Below are positions 44,187-53,973 of a stretch of 64,000 nt of DNA, piece by piece. Positions within the stretch are counted from its first letter, which is position 1. Each line of letters opens with the position of its first letter. The DNA lies in contig DIPL01000014.1 of the NCBI GenBank assembly GCA_002424095.1, positions 1 to 64,000 of the forward strand, given 5' to 3'. The position numbers and the translations under genes are program-made. The stretch comes from Christensenella sp. UBA5489 (GTDB lineage Bacteria > Bacillota > Clostridia > Christensenellales > UBA1242). The notes under the pieces were generated by a model. The model was not told the DNA's origin. It saw nothing but the letters and a program-made list of their open reading frames with translations, and did not search any database.

Positions 44187-44585
44187 ATGAAAAAAAGTTT
44201 TTATGAGTTCAGTAATCAAAAATTCGAAAAAAACAAAAACACTGAAAAGCAAGATTTTAAAAATTTCCGTCCAACACACGATGCACAAAATTCACAAAGT
44301 TTTGAAAAACGAAATCATGAAAACTCACATTCTGAGAACTTTCGTCAATCAGAGCAGGATAGTGATTTTGAATCAAAAAAAAGTGAAATTGAAGAAACGA
44401 TAAATAAATATCAAGATATGTCGCAAAGCGAACTTCTTTCTAATTTATTTTCCGAAGTAAACAAACAAAAACAGCAGGGCACATTTGATATTGAAAAAAT
44501 TGAAAACGCAATTTCAGGACTTGGTGCGTATTTAACAACCGAACAACAAAATAATATGAGGGAAATGTTAAAAAAATTCAAATGA
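44187..44585 (+). CDS. Small acidic/hydrophilic protein coupled to a subtilisin
   Basis: I do not recognise this 132-residue protein. The first 70 residues are low-complexity (N, Q, S, E, K rich) and the rest is predicted helical, with YQDMSQSELLSNLFSEV and GLGAYLTTEQQNNMREMLKKF, probably a three-helix domain. AAAGGATAG precedes ATG 44187. Its stop codon overlaps the ATG of the subtilisin gene (ATGA at 44582), so the two are translationally coupled and their products may act together, for example as substrate, adaptor or inhibitor. Confidence 0.65.
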   Translation: MKKSFYEFSNQKFEKNKNTEKQDFKNFRPTHDAQNSQSFEKRNHENSHSENFRQSEQDSDFESKKSEIEETINKYQDMSQSELLSNLFSEVNKQKQQGTFDIEKIENAISGLGAYLTTEQQNNMREMLKKFK

Positions 44586-45739
44586 AAAATAAAATAGACA
44601 AAAATCTAGTTCAAGTATTATCGGTAATTTCATCTTTTCAGGAAGATTTGGAATGTATTATTTATGTCGGCGACTTCGACATTGCATTAAAAAATTTAAG
44701 TAAAGACAAAATAAAAATTCAAGCGACATTTCCATTTATAAATGCCTTGTCGCTCCAACTCAACCGAAAAAAACTAAACAAACTATTAACATATAATTTT
44801 GTGAAATATGTTTCAAGTCAGACGCACGTTTTTGCACTGATGAACGTTGCCAAAAAAATCTTAAAAATTGAAGAAAATGCAACTGGAAAAGACATTAGTG
44901 TCGCTTATATAGATACGGGAGTAAGTCCTCATCTAGACTTTGTTCTCGGCGAAAATAGAATTATAAAATTTATAGATTTAATAAATAACAGAGTCTTTGC
45001 CTATGACGATAACGGACACGGAACATTTGTTTGCGGAGTTGGTTCAGGCAATGGCTTAATGTCGAACAAAAAATATGCTGGAATTGCACCAAAATCTAAT
45101 ATTGTAGCCATAAAAGCATTAAATGAACAGGGCGAAGCAAATTCGATTAAAATTCTAGAAGCAATGCAATGGATTTATGATAACAGCGATAAATACGGTA
45201 TAAAAGTAGTTTGTATGAGTTTCGGAAGTGAACCTCTCGGTGCTAACGACCCCATTATGAAAGGTGCGGAGGAACTTTGGAAAAATGGAATCACAGTTGT
45301 GGCAGCGGCAGGTAACAGCGGACCAGAATATGAAACAATAAAAAGCCCGGGAGTCAGTCCAAAAATTATTACAGTAGGTGGATTTAACGATAATCGAATT
45401 AATGATTATACCTATAACGAAAAGTTTTTTGAAATTGCAGAATTTTCTTCACGAGGACCAGCGTTAAAACGTTTTAAGCCTGATGTTATTGCTCCTTCTG
45501 TGAATATTGTTTCTTGTGGAACGAACGAACCTTACACTTCACTCAGCGGAACAAGTGTTGCTGCTCCAATGATTGCAGGAGTTTGTGCACTTTCTTATGA
45601 AAAGAATTATAACATTAAGCCCGATGTTTTAAAAAAATTAATAACTGGTTGTTCAAAAGCAATTACCTATAACAATAATGTTGAAGGCTTTGGAATTCCT
45701 GATGTCGAACAATTACTGAATAACAAAGCCGTTTTTTAA
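44582..45739 (+). CDS. Intracellular S8 family (subtilisin-like) serine peptidase
   Basis: The 385-residue protein has the complete subtilase triad: Asp in AYIDTGVSPHLDF, His in DNGHGTFVCGVGSGNG, oxyanion Asn in AAAGNSGPE and Ser in LSGTSVAAPM. The first 95 residues resemble an inhibitor-like pro-region (KKLNKLLTYNFVKYVSSQTHVFAL), but no signal peptide is present, so it should act in the cytosol or mother cell. Members of this type serve protein turnover or spore processing. It overlaps the upstream small gene by 4 bp. The gap 45740-45977 contains the next promoter. Confidence 0.92.
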   Translation: MKNKIDKNLVQVLSVISSFQEDLECIIYVGDFDIALKNLSKDKIKIQATFPFINALSLQLNRKKLNKLLTYNFVKYVSSQTHVFALMNVAKKILKIEENATGKDISVAYIDTGVSPHLDFVLGENRIIKFIDLINNRVFAYDDNGHGTFVCGVGSGNGLMSNKKYAGIAPKSNIVAIKALNEQGEANSIKILEAMQWIYDNSDKYGIKVVCMSFGSEPLGANDPIMKGAEELWKNGITVVAAAGNSGPEYETIKSPGVSPKIITVGGFNDNRINDYTYNEKFFEIAEFSSRGPALKRFKPDVIAPSVNIVSCGTNEPYTSLSGTSVAAPMIAGVCALSYEKNYNIKPDVLKKLITGCSKAITYNNNVEGFGIPDVEQLLNNKAVF

Positions 45740-45913
45740 ACTAAATATTTGAAATTTAATATGGCAGGAACTACAAACATTTACGATTGTTCTTTTTCTT
45801 TATTTTTACCTACTTATAAAACTGAATATAAATAAAATTTAGATTAATAATAAATAAAGATAGAATTCATTATATAATTTAACTTTGAATAACGACAAAA
45901 AATTTTAATTTAC

Positions 45914-45942
45914 TTTACTCATTAAAATATGAATGTTATAAT
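45914..45942 (+). promoter_or_regulatory. Promoter of the acyl-CoA synthetase gene
   Basis: TTTACT (45914-45919), 17 bp, TGT-TATAAT (45937-45942). Confidence 0.7.
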
Positions 45943-45977
45943 TAAAATTACAAAATTTATCAGAACAAGGAGAAAAA

Positions 45978-48092
45978 ATGAGTAGAATTGAAAAATTAAG
46001 AAAAATAATTTATGCAAATTCAGTTGCTGTAATAGGTGCAAGTCAAAAGAAAGGGAAAGTTGGAAACGAACTTATTTTGCGTTTAAAAGAATTTGGTTTT
46101 AAAGGAAAAATATATCCTATCAATATGAATTATGCCGAAGTTGAAGGAATACCAACATATGCAAGCGTAACAGATATTAAGAAGCCTATTGATTTTGCAT
46201 TAATTGCAACTCCGAAAGAAAGTATACTTGACATTATAGAGCAATGTAATACAGCAGGTATAAAAGGTTTAATTATAATTTCAAGCGGTTTTAAAGAGTT
46301 AGACGATGATGGTGCAAAACTTGAATTAGAAATTAAAAAAGCCATTGAAAAATATGATATGACACTTATTGGACCAAATTGTTTAGGTATAATAAATGCC
46401 GATCCAAATATAATGCTTAATGCTTGTTTTGCTCCACTTAATCCAGTTGTTGGTAAAATTGGACTTGCTACACAATCAGGCGCACTTGCAAGCGGAATAA
46501 TAAACATTTTGCCACAAATTCGTATTGGTTTGCGCCAAATGATAAGCCTAGGTAACCAAACAGATATAAATGTTTTAGACATAATTGAATTTTGGGAGCA
46601 GGATGATAGTATAGAGCAAATTTTACTTTATATTGAAAGCATACCTGATAGCAAAAGATTTAAAGAAATATGCGAACGAGTTAATAAGAAAAAACCAATA
46701 ATTGTTGTGAAATCAGGGCGAAGTGTGATAGGAACAAAAGCAACGGCAAGCCACACAGGCTCGCTTGCGGGCGACGATAATTTAGCAAATGCTTTATTTG
46801 AAAGTGCAGGTGTAATCCGTGAATTAAATTTAAGAGATATGTTCGGAACAGCACAAGTTTTTAATAATTGCAATATTCCTAAAAACCAAAAACTTGCAAT
46901 TTTAACAAATGCGGGCGGTCCAGGTGTTTTAGCTACCGACACGGCAAGCGACTACAATATTGAATTAGCAGAACTTTCGCAAGAGACCAAAGAAAAATTG
47001 AAAAAGATTTTGCCACCTCAGGCAGGTGTTAATAATCCACTAGATGTAATTGCAAGTGCCACTCGTGAGCAATATACACAATCAGCGGAAATTTTGTTTG
47101 CATCTAAGGAAGTTGGAGTTTTACTTGTTATTTATCTATATATAACAGAACAAAACGATGTTGGAATAATCCAGGACCTTGAAAAATTAAAATTAAAATA
47201 TCCGGACAAGCAAGTCATTGCTGTTTTTATGACTACAACAGATTTTTCTGAGCGGTTAAAAAAAGTTGTTCCAAACTGTACAATACCAATTTTTAAATAT
47301 GGAATAGATGCTATTCACGGATTAAATAGATTGCTCGAAAGAAGGAAATTATTACAACAAAAACAGCCAGAGAAACCAATTTTTAAAGTAGATAAAACAG
47401 CAGTCAAATCAATTATTAAAGAATATCAACAAAAAGGAATGAAACAACTTTCGACATTTGCAAGTTTAAAAGTCTTTGACGCTTATAATATCCCGCTTGC
47501 ACCATTTGGTAGTGCAAAGACAATTGAAGATGCTAAAAAAATTGCCGAAAAAATTGGTTATCCGATTGTTCTTAAAATTTCAGATTATAAAATCTCTCAT
47601 AAATCTGATGTTGGCGGCGTTGTTACAAACATAAAGAACAAAGCCGAACTAGAAATTGAATGGAAAGCATTATTCGATCGTATAAAAAGTTTTGATGCAA
47701 AAGGTAATCTTGAATGTGTAATTGTGATGAAACAAATAAGTGGCTCTCAAAGAGAATTCGTTGCCGGTATTGCAAAAAAACAGAGTAGCCATATCGCAAT
47801 GTTTGGTTTAGGAGGTGTTTTTGTTGAGATTTTTAAAGAAATTGCATTTAGGGCATGTCCTTTATCTGTAAACGATGCAATGGTGTTGATTTCAAGCACA
47901 AAAGCATCTAAATTGTTAGGGGAAGTGAGAGGGAATAAGGCGGCGGATATTGAAGAACTAAAAAATTTATTACTGAAATTAAGTAAACTTGTTGAAGAAA
48001 ATAATGAAATAAAAGAAATTGATATAAATCCGATTATGGTTGCCAAAGATGGTAGTGTTTTTGCAGTTGACGCAAGAATTTTGTTAGATTAG
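45978..48092 (+). CDS. ADP-forming acetate/acyl-CoA synthetase, fused alpha-beta
   Basis: This enzyme converts acyl-CoA, ADP and phosphate into the acid, CoA and ATP, giving energy by substrate-level phosphorylation. The 704-residue chain has the CoA-binding domain (SVAVIGASQKKGKVGNELI), two succinyl-CoA ligase-like domains with GPNCLGIIN, the phospho-histidine region ATASHTGSLAGDD, and a C-terminal ATP-grasp domain (YPIVLKISDYKISHKSDVGGV, GLGGVFVEIFKEIAF, DINPIMV). ATG 45978 follows AAGGAG. It stands alone. Acetate or branched-chain/aryl acids are possible substrates; pta at 2186 could feed the same pool. Confidence 0.9.
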   Translation: MSRIEKLRKIIYANSVAVIGASQKKGKVGNELILRLKEFGFKGKIYPINMNYAEVEGIPTYASVTDIKKPIDFALIATPKESILDIIEQCNTAGIKGLIIISSGFKELDDDGAKLELEIKKAIEKYDMTLIGPNCLGIINADPNIMLNACFAPLNPVVGKIGLATQSGALASGIINILPQIRIGLRQMISLGNQTDINVLDIIEFWEQDDSIEQILLYIESIPDSKRFKEICERVNKKKPIIVVKSGRSVIGTKATASHTGSLAGDDNLANALFESAGVIRELNLRDMFGTAQVFNNCNIPKNQKLAILTNAGGPGVLATDTASDYNIELAELSQETKEKLKKILPPQAGVNNPLDVIASATREQYTQSAEILFASKEVGVLLVIYLYITEQNDVGIIQDLEKLKLKYPDKQVIAVFMTTTDFSERLKKVVPNCTIPIFKYGIDAIHGLNRLLERRKLLQQKQPEKPIFKVDKTAVKSIIKEYQQKGMKQLSTFASLKVFDAYNIPLAPFGSAKTIEDAKKIAEKIGYPIVLKISDYKISHKSDVGGVVTNIKNKAELEIEWKALFDRIKSFDAKGNLECVIVMKQISGSQREFVAGIAKKQSSHIAMFGLGGVFVEIFKEIAFRACPLSVNDAMVLISSTKASKLLGEVRGNKAADIEELKNLLLKLSKLVEENNEIKEIDINPIMVAKDGSVFAVDARILLD

Positions 48093-48144
48093 GTTTTTTA
48101 ATTCGATTAATTAAAAACACTTTTAAAAGTTGCTTTTTTGTATT

Positions 48145-48185
48145 AAAAAAGGTGTGGCGAATTCTTATTAAATTTTCCGCCACCC
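48145..48185 (-). terminator. Terminator of murG
   Basis: On the minus strand GGGTGGCG pairs with CGCCACACC across a loop of about 18 nt and TTTTTT follows (bases 48145-48150). Confidence 0.7.
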
Positions 48186-48199
48186 ATTAAATTTTATTT

Positions 48200-49246
48200 C
48201 TAACTTTTTTTAGAATATTTCAAAACATAATCCAAAATAATTCTGTTCGTATTCATTGGTTTATAATTAGACATAATATTTTGTATTTTTTCTCTATTTT
48301 CCAAAGAATGTTTAATAATTCTTTTCAAAGATTGAATATTTAAATCTTGTTCTAAAATAACTTTCGCATATCCATTATTCTGAAAAACTTTCGCATTATC
48401 AACTTGTTCTCCCCGTGATTGTTTTGCAAGTGGAATCAAAATCATAAGTTTTTTCAATGCAAGTAATTCAAAAATTGAATTTGAACCAGCACGACAAATA
48501 ACAATGTCAGCCAAATCAAAAAAATCATAAATATTATTTATAAATTCGGTTTGGAAATAATTATTTTTTTGAATATTTGTTAAATTGCCCTTTCCGACTA
48601 TATGTATTATATTAAATTCATTTAAATTATTTAAATTTTTCCAAAAAAAATCATTAATTCTCCTTGAACCGCTGCTTCCGCCAAAAATCAAAATAACGGG
48701 CAGTCTGCGTGAAAAATTGCAAGTTTTCCGAGCAATATCTTTTTTCCCATCAAAAATAATATCTCTTATGGGATTTCCAGCAAAAACACATTTATCATTT
48801 ATGCAAGTTTCACGAAAACTTGTGAACATAATATTACATTTTTTTAAAATAATTGTGTTTGCCAAACCAAAACTATAATCTGATTCGTGTGCCAAAATCG
48901 GAATTCTTAACCGTCTTGCGGCAAAGACAACAGGTAAAGAAATATATCCACCTTTTGCAAAAAGCACATCAGGTTTAATTTCTTTCAAAACCTTTTTTGC
49001 ATTTGAAATATATTTCATCAGTTTAAAAGGAATCAATAGATTTTTTAGCGTAAATTTTCTGACAAACTTAACAGATTTAACACCAACAAACTTTACATTT
49101 TTGAAATTCTTTATCAACTCAAATTCCATACCGTCTTCATCGCCAAGATAATAAATTTCAAAATGCTGACTGAAATAGGGAATAAGTGCAATATTAGGCA
49201 TAATATGACCAGCAGTTCCTCCACCAGTTAATATAATTTTTTTCAT
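48200..49246 (-). CDS. murG: MurG-type UDP-N-acetylglucosamine transferase
   Basis: MurG adds GlcNAc to lipid I to make lipid II at the inner face of the membrane. ATG 49246 is chosen because AAGGA lies upstream, giving 348 residues; the frame continues to 49282 without a site. Family motifs are LTGGGTAGHIMPNIALIPYF, GGYISLPVVFAARRLRIPILAHESD, FGGSSGSRRIND and CRAGSNSIFELLALKKLMILIPLAKQSRGEQVDNA. The SRGEQ variant of the last motif is typical of the clostridial MurG group. It stands outside any division gene cluster here, so a second copy elsewhere cannot be excluded. A glycosyltransferase paralogue is the alternative. Confidence 0.87.
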   Translation of the reverse strand: MKKIILTGGGTAGHIMPNIALIPYFSQHFEIYYLGDEDGMEFELIKNFKNVKFVGVKSVKFVRKFTLKNLLIPFKLMKYISNAKKVLKEIKPDVLFAKGGYISLPVVFAARRLRIPILAHESDYSFGLANTIILKKCNIMFTSFRETCINDKCVFAGNPIRDIIFDGKKDIARKTCNFSRRLPVILIFGGSSGSRRINDFFWKNLNNLNEFNIIHIVGKGNLTNIQKNNYFQTEFINNIYDFFDLADIVICRAGSNSIFELLALKKLMILIPLAKQSRGEQVDNAKVFQNNGYAKVILEQDLNIQSLKRIIKHSLENREKIQNIMSNYKPMNTNRIILDYVLKYSKKS

Positions 49247-49561
49247 AATAATCCTTGATTTTATTTTATGCAACCCTTTCAAATTTATGATTTTATATTA
49301 ATGTTTTTAAGTGAGAACTTATCCGCAAAATTAATTATTAAATTTGTTTGATGAACTCTTCTGAACTGTGCTCTTTGCATTTTGGGGATATTTTAAGTTG
49401 AAAAAGTTGGAGATATATCAAAAAGAAGTTGGTAGTATATAAAAAAGAAAATACACAAAAAAATAAAACGGAAATTTATACTATAATTTTTGAACAACTT
49501 TTTGCGATAAAAATTAATTTTTTCGAACGAAGGTTTGAAGTTTTAAAATAAAATTTTAAAT

Positions 49562-49606
49562 AAAAAAAACGGCGAAAGCCTTATTAATAAAGAGTTTCCA
49601 CCGTTT
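49562..49606 (-). terminator. Terminator of the tRNA-Cys-tRNA-Leu transcript
   Basis: On the minus strand AAACGGTGGAAAC pairs with GCTTTCGCCGTTT, with two G-T pairs and one mismatch, followed by eight Ts. The gap 49247-49561 between murG and this site has AT-rich sequence and no gene that I can support. Confidence 0.8.
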
Positions 49607-49610
49607 TTCA

Positions 49611-49697
49611 TGGTGCGGATGGTGGGACTTGAACCCACACGAAGTTGCCTTCCCAGGATTTTAAGTCCTGTGCGTCTGCCGATTCCGCCACAACCGC
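49611..49697 (-). tRNA. tRNA-Leu (anticodon TAA)
   Basis: The minus strand reads GCGGTTGTGGCGG to CATCCGCACCA, 87 nt with encoded CCA. The anticodon loop CTTAAAA gives TAA, and there is a long variable arm and a GTGGG-TTCAAGT-CCCAC T arm. The acceptor stem contains one T/T mismatch (positions 5 and 68). It is downstream of tRNA-Cys and followed by a terminator. Confidence 0.95.
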
Positions 49698-49820
49698 ATA
49701 TTTTTATTATTTAATTTTAGATACTACAAACTGCATTTTTATTAAATTTTATAAAATATTTTTCGCCCATACTCAAAACATTTTAAATTTTAATTAAATT
49801 AATTAAGATTTCTAGAAAAT

Positions 49821-49895
<75 letters not shown>

Positions 49896-50040
49896 GTGCA
49901 AGATTTGCATATAATATTTTATTTAGAAATTAATTTTTTGGTTAATGTTAATATTGATTTTTAAACAGCGGAAATTTATAAAATTAAACAATTTCGTTTT
50001 ACTACGTTTCTGTCGCTCACATTTCAAATTTAACAAAATA

Positions 50041-50069
50041 ATAATACCATATTTTTTAGTTATCGTCAA
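50041..50069 (-). promoter_or_regulatory. Promoter for tRNA-Cys and tRNA-Leu
   Basis: On the minus strand TTGACG (50069-50064), 17 bp, TGG-TATTAT (50046-50041). It implies a leader of about 140 nt before tRNA-Cys; no gene is seen in that leader, and the remainder of the 300 bp gap is AT-rich. Confidence 0.5.
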
Positions 50070-50162
50070 TCCATTTATAAAAATTTTTAAATTTATTTTT
50101 TTATGATATATATAATATATATATTATTATATTTTATATTTTCACCCAAAAACATTATAAAT

Positions 50163-50190
50163 AAAAAGCCCCGATTTCTCAGGGCTTTAA
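50163..50190 (-). terminator. Terminator of tRNA-Gly
   Basis: On the minus strand AAAGCCC and GGGCTTT enclose a loop of about 10 nt and are followed by Ts. Confidence 0.8.
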
Positions 50191-50197
50191 GAGTAAA

Positions 50198-50272
50198 TGG
50201 AGCGGAAGACGAGATTCGAACTCGCGACCCTTGCCTTGGCAAGGCAATGCTCTACCACTGAGCCACTTCCGC
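50198..50272 (-). tRNA. tRNA-Gly (anticodon GCC)
   Basis: 75 nt with encoded CCA. The anticodon stem-loop TTGCC-TTGCCAA-GGCAA gives GCC, the acceptor GCGGAAG/CTTCCGC is perfect and the T loop is TTCGAAT. Own promoter and own terminator, so it is transcribed separately from the other two tRNAs. Confidence 0.97.
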
Positions 50273-50294
50273 ATACTAATGCAAACTTGAAAAC

Positions 50295-50323
50295 ATTATA
50301 TCATTTTATAAATATAAAATCAA
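50295..50323 (-). promoter_or_regulatory. Promoter of tRNA-Gly
   Basis: On the minus strand TTGATT (50323-50318), 17 bp, TGA-TATAAT (50300-50295); transcription would start about 16 nt before the tRNA. Confidence 0.78.
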
Positions 50324-50492
50324 GTATATTTTATAATTTTTTTCACAAAAATGTGAATGAATTTAAAAAATGTATTTTGTAATTTCAAAAAATAATATCT
50401 GGATATTTTGTAGATTTCTTTATTAAGTGAGAATTTGTTTTAGTTGGTCAGATAACTTCTTACTTGGAAATCAAATTAAATTAAATTTAAGG

Positions 50493-51239
50493 TTATCTTA
50501 CAAGTTCTTCAAATAACACAGTTTGACCAGTTTGTTGGTACGAAGTTTTTTTATGCCCGTCACATAATTCGGCTTTGGTTATGACATGTTTTCCATCTTC
50601 AAAAATATATTCAAATGGAGCATAAAATTTATTTGCAATATTTTTACGGACAATATCTGGTGCAAGGGTATTCCAAAGAACAGTGCGAGTATTTTTTGTA
50701 GTATTGTTTATGATTTCTACATCATAAAAACCAATAGGTTTCTCTTTTATAAATGAACTTATAATAGGTAGAATTTCATTTAATAAGATTTTACTGCGAA
50801 GCGGAAAAGATAATCTTAATGAAAAAAGATTGTCAATTATCAATTCAAAGTTTTCGCCTTTATAATTCCCCACTACATATGTGTTTACTGCTAAAATGTT
50901 AAGTTTTGAATCAAAATAATTATACAGTGGTATATCTAAACTTTCATCTAAGTTGAAATTTATAGGGGAGCTATCATATAAATTTGTATTATTATAATTA
51001 TAAGTATATAAAACTTCAGAATCAATTTCAAACATTTTAATATAGGTTTGAAAATTTGCATTTTCCCAGTAATGATACATAGGGTCTCCAATCTTTCCTA
51101 GGGTATTTTTAGTACGCACTAAATCGTCATCATCTAAATCTTCTCTTATTTGCGTGTATAAACAAAGTTTTATTAATTGTTTTTTAAATTGAGCTTGACT
51201 TTGTACCCTTCCAAAATTAACTATCCTATGCATATTCAT
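50493..51239 (-). CDS. Orphan protein of unknown function next to the tRNA group
   Basis: I do not recognise this 248-residue protein. It has no signal peptide or membrane helix, is rich in N, Y and D in the first half and has a more conserved-looking centre (NYKGENFELIIDNLFSLRLSFPLRSKILLNEILP) that suggests alternating strands and helices. ATG 51239 follows AAAAAGGATTA. A strong promoter with an inverted repeat inside its spacer lies upstream. Its position beside tRNA genes, alone and without relatives nearby, suggests an acquired accessory gene, but no integrase, repeat or attachment site is visible. Confidence 0.65.
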   Translation of the reverse strand: MNMHRIVNFGRVQSQAQFKKQLIKLCLYTQIREDLDDDDLVRTKNTLGKIGDPMYHYWENANFQTYIKMFEIDSEVLYTYNYNNTNLYDSSPINFNLDESLDIPLYNYFDSKLNILAVNTYVVGNYKGENFELIIDNLFSLRLSFPLRSKILLNEILPIISSFIKEKPIGFYDVEIINNTTKNTRTVLWNTLAPDIVRKNIANKFYAPFEYIFEDGKHVITKAELCDGHKKTSYQQTGQTVLFEELVR

Positions 51240-51257
51240 TAATCCTTTTTATAAAAG

Positions 51258-51286
51258 ACATTACCATCTTTTTAAGATAAAGTCAA
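51258..51286 (-). promoter_or_regulatory. Promoter of the orphan gene with an inverted repeat in its spacer
   Basis: On the minus strand TTGACT (51286-51281), 17 bp, TGG-TAATGT (51263-51258). The spacer contains ATCTT-TTT-AAGAT (51266-51278 on the plus strand), which could be an operator. Confidence 0.55.
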
Positions 51287-51394
51287 TATACTATATACAT
51301 ACTGTTTAAAAAACAAAACACCTTCCGACTGAATTAATATGCTAGTGTTTTTATCAATTTATTATTTTTTATTATATTAATTAACATTTTTTCG

Positions 51395-51426
51395 AACGTC
51401 ATTTGCAATTAACGTCATCTGCAATT
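51395..51426. repeat. Two tandem copies of a 16-bp unit
   Basis: AACGTCATTTGCAATT and AACGTCATCTGCAATT follow each other directly, differing at one base. They lie in the 413 bp gap between the orphan gene and ftsH, which otherwise holds only the orphan's promoter and AT-rich sequence. Confidence 0.6.
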
Positions 51427-51652
51427 ATTTTTAATTTCTAGTAATAAAAAGTTAAAAATGGTTGATTTTTTGCTTTCAATTGTATAAACTTATAAAGTTA
51501 TTTATGGAGCGATTAATATAATTTATATTAATTCATATAAAATGAATGATATATAAAACGTATTAATTAATATAAATAAAATATAATACTTATAATAAAA
51601 AATTTAGAAAATAAATTTATAAAATAGAAAAAATTAAAAGAGGTATTTACAG

Positions 51653-53941
51653 GTGAATAGTAATAAATCAAGTAGTACGAAATTTTTATATTGGATTTTA
51701 ATTGCGTTGCTGATTATTTTCGTTGTTTTTTCGTTCTCAGGCACAGCAACACACGGAAAAAAGGTTTTTTACAACGAAGCAATTGAACATTTTGAAAAAA
51801 ATGAAATTGAAATGTGGTATGTAATTGGCAGTAATAAGGTAATTTTCAAACTTACTGATGCAGCGGACTCACAAATTGAAATAGATGAGTTTCCTGCCAA
51901 AGCGGATTTTTTTATTACATTTAATTCGCACGAATATGACAACTTACTTGAAACATATGGAACCCTTTATTATGGTTCAGAACCTCCCGCAGGCTCATGG
52001 CTAGACTATATATATCCTGTGTTGATGATTGGACTCGGCATTGCACTTGTATATTTTATGTTTAAAATGTTTAGTGGTAAGGGCAGTGGAGCACTTTCTT
52101 TCGGAAGAAGTCGTGCAAAACCTATTACGAACATCAAGGTTAAATTTTCCGATATTGCAGGAGCAGATGAAGAAAAAGCTGAACTTGAAGAAATTGTTGA
52201 TTTTTTAAAAACGCCATCAAAATTCACAGAACTCGGAGCACGTATTCCAAAAGGAGTGCTTTTAGTAGGTCCTCCGGGAACAGGAAAAACTTTGCTTGCA
52301 AGGGCAGTTGCCGGTGAAAGTGAAGTACCGTTTCTTTCAATAAGTGGTTCAGATTTTGTTGAAATGTTTGTTGGTGTTGGTGCATCACGTGTACGCGATC
52401 TTTTTGAGCAAGCAAAAAAGAGCAGTCCGTGTATAATTTTTATTGACGAAATAGATGCCGTTGGACGACAACGTGGTGCAGGATTAGGTGGCAGTAATGA
52501 TGAGCGAGAACAAACACTTAATCAACTCCTTGTGGAACTTGATGGCTTTGAATCTAATCAAGGCATAATTGTTCTTGCCGCAACTAATAGAGTCGACATT
52601 CTCGACCCTGCACTTTTGCGACCAGGTAGATTTGACCGCCAAATATTTGTTCATCGCCCTGATGTGAAAGGTAGAGAAGGAATTTTGCGAATTCACGCAA
52701 AAAATAAACCATTGGATGATGAAGTAAACTTTACGACACTTGCACGACTAACAAGTGGCTTCACAGGTGCAGATATTGAAAATATGCTTAATGAAGCGGC
52801 AATTTTAGCAGCAAGAGCAAATCGACCACGAATTTTAATGCAAGATATTACAGAAGGTATTAATAAAGTAATAATGGGACCTCAAAAACGAAGCAAACAC
52901 GTAAGTGCAAAAGATAAGCAAAACACTGCTTATCACGAATCAGGGCATGCAATTCTTTTCAATAAATTAAAATATGTTGAAGATGCTCAGGAAGTATCCA
53001 TAATTGCACGTGGAATGGCAGCAGGCTATACTTTACGCCTACCTGAAAATGATGACGATTTCTTAACTTATAATAAGTTAAATGACCTTATTGCAAGTTT
53101 AATGGGCGGCCGCATTGCCGAAGAATTAATATTCAAAGATGTATCTGTCGGTGCGTCACACGACATCCAACAAGCAACTAAAATTGCTCGAAAAATGGTT
53201 ATGGAATATGGAATGAGCAATAAATTCGGTTTTATGGGCTTTGATTCTGATGCTGAAGTTTTTATTGGTAGGGATTATCATTCACGTATGCAACATTCCG
53301 ATAAAACCGCCAGCGAAATTGATATAGAAATCAAACGGATTTTAGATTTCAACTTTGAAAGAGCAAAGAAAATATTAAGTGATAATATAGAATTGCTTCA
53401 CAATATGTCAAAACTTTTGCTTGAAAAAGAAACAATTTATAAGCAAGAAGTTGATATGTTGGTTGAAGGTAAAAGCGTGGAAGAAATCATAGAACATATG
53501 GATAAACAGGAAAAAGCACGTAAAACAAAGGCGGAAAAAGGCAGAAAGGAAAAAGAAGAACAAAACAAATTGCGTGAACTTGAAATGAAAGTCAGAACAA
53601 GTGAAGTTTTCTTAAAGCACGGCATTATATCAGAACAGGAACATAAAAACATTGTAAAATTAAGAGATGATTATTTGAAAGTGATAGAATTAAAAAAGGC
53701 AGAAGAGACAAAAGCGACAGAAATATTACCTTCGGAAAAAAAGCAGTCAAAAACAGAAAAGCCAAAAACAGCAGAAACAAAATCAACAGAAAAGAAAAGC
53801 AAGGCAGAAAATAAAAAAATTAGCAAAAGTTCAAAAGTTGATGAAGATAAAAAGAAAAAAACGAATTCGAAGAGCAAGTCAACGACAAAAACCAAAACAA
53901 AATCACCGTCAAAACCAAAAGATAGCGATAAAAAAGATTAA
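51653..53941 (+). CDS. ftsH: ATP-dependent zinc metalloprotease FtsH with long charged tail
   Basis: FtsH is a membrane-bound hexameric AAA+ protease for quality control of membrane and regulatory proteins. GTG 51653 is the start, with AGAGG upstream. Two membrane segments (residues about 10-30 and 118-140) enclose a short outer domain. The AAA module has [30 protein letters not shown] and the RPGRFDR arginine finger; the protease has HESGH and the third zinc ligand in [10 protein letters not shown]. After the normal end (about residue 620) come a SHOCT-like helical segment ([15 protein letters not shown]) and a K/S/T/E low-complexity tail of about 85 residues. The next gene is 32 bp downstream. 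Confidence 0.96.
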   Translation: MNSNKSSSTKFLYWILIALLIIFVVFSFSGTATHGKKVFYNEAIEHFEKNEIEMWYVIGSNKVIFKLTDAADSQIEIDEFPAKADFFITFNSHEYDNLLETYGTLYYGSEPPAGSWLDYIYPVLMIGLGIALVYFMFKMFSGKGSGALSFGRSRAKPITNIKVKFSDIAGADEEKAELEEIVDFLKTPSKFTELGARIPKGVLLVGPPGTGKTLLARAVAGESEVPFLSISGSDFVEMFVGVGASRVRDLFEQAKKSSPCIIFIDEIDAVGRQRGAGLGGSNDEREQTLNQLLVELDGFESNQGIIVLAATNRVDILDPALLRPGRFDRQIFVHRPDVKGREGILRIHAKNKPLDDEVNFTTLARLTSGFTGADIENMLNEAAILAARANRPRILMQDITEGINKVIMGPQKRSKHVSAKDKQNTAYHESGHAILFNKLKYVEDAQEVSIIARGMAAGYTLRLPENDDDFLTYNKLNDLIASLMGGRIAEELIFKDVSVGASHDIQQATKIARKMVMEYGMSNKFGFMGFDSDAEVFIGRDYHSRMQHSDKTASEIDIEIKRILDFNFERAKKILSDNIELLHNMSKLLLEKETIYKQEVDMLVEGKSVEEIIEHMDKQEKARKTKAEKGRKEKEEQNKLRELEMKVRTSEVFLKHGIISEQEHKNIVKLRDDYLKVIELKKAEETKATEILPSEKKQSKTEKPKTAETKSTEKKSKAENKKISKSSKVDEDKKKKTNSKSKSTTKTKTKSPSKPKDSDKKD

Positions 53942-53973
53942 TCACTAAATGATAAGGAGAAAATAATATAATA

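Noticed and set aside
44203..44403. Second plus-strand frame inside the small gene at 44187
   Set aside because: It overlaps the better frame, has no ribosome site, and its composition is that of a shifted low-complexity sequence.
49898..50034. Possible short peptide frame (GTG near 50020) in the tRNA-Cys leader
   Set aside because: Fourteen codons, no ribosome site and no sign of conservation that I can see.
50197..50382. 61-codon plus-strand frame across tRNA-Gly
   Set aside because: It is antisense to the tRNA gene and continues into AT-rich noncoding sequence.
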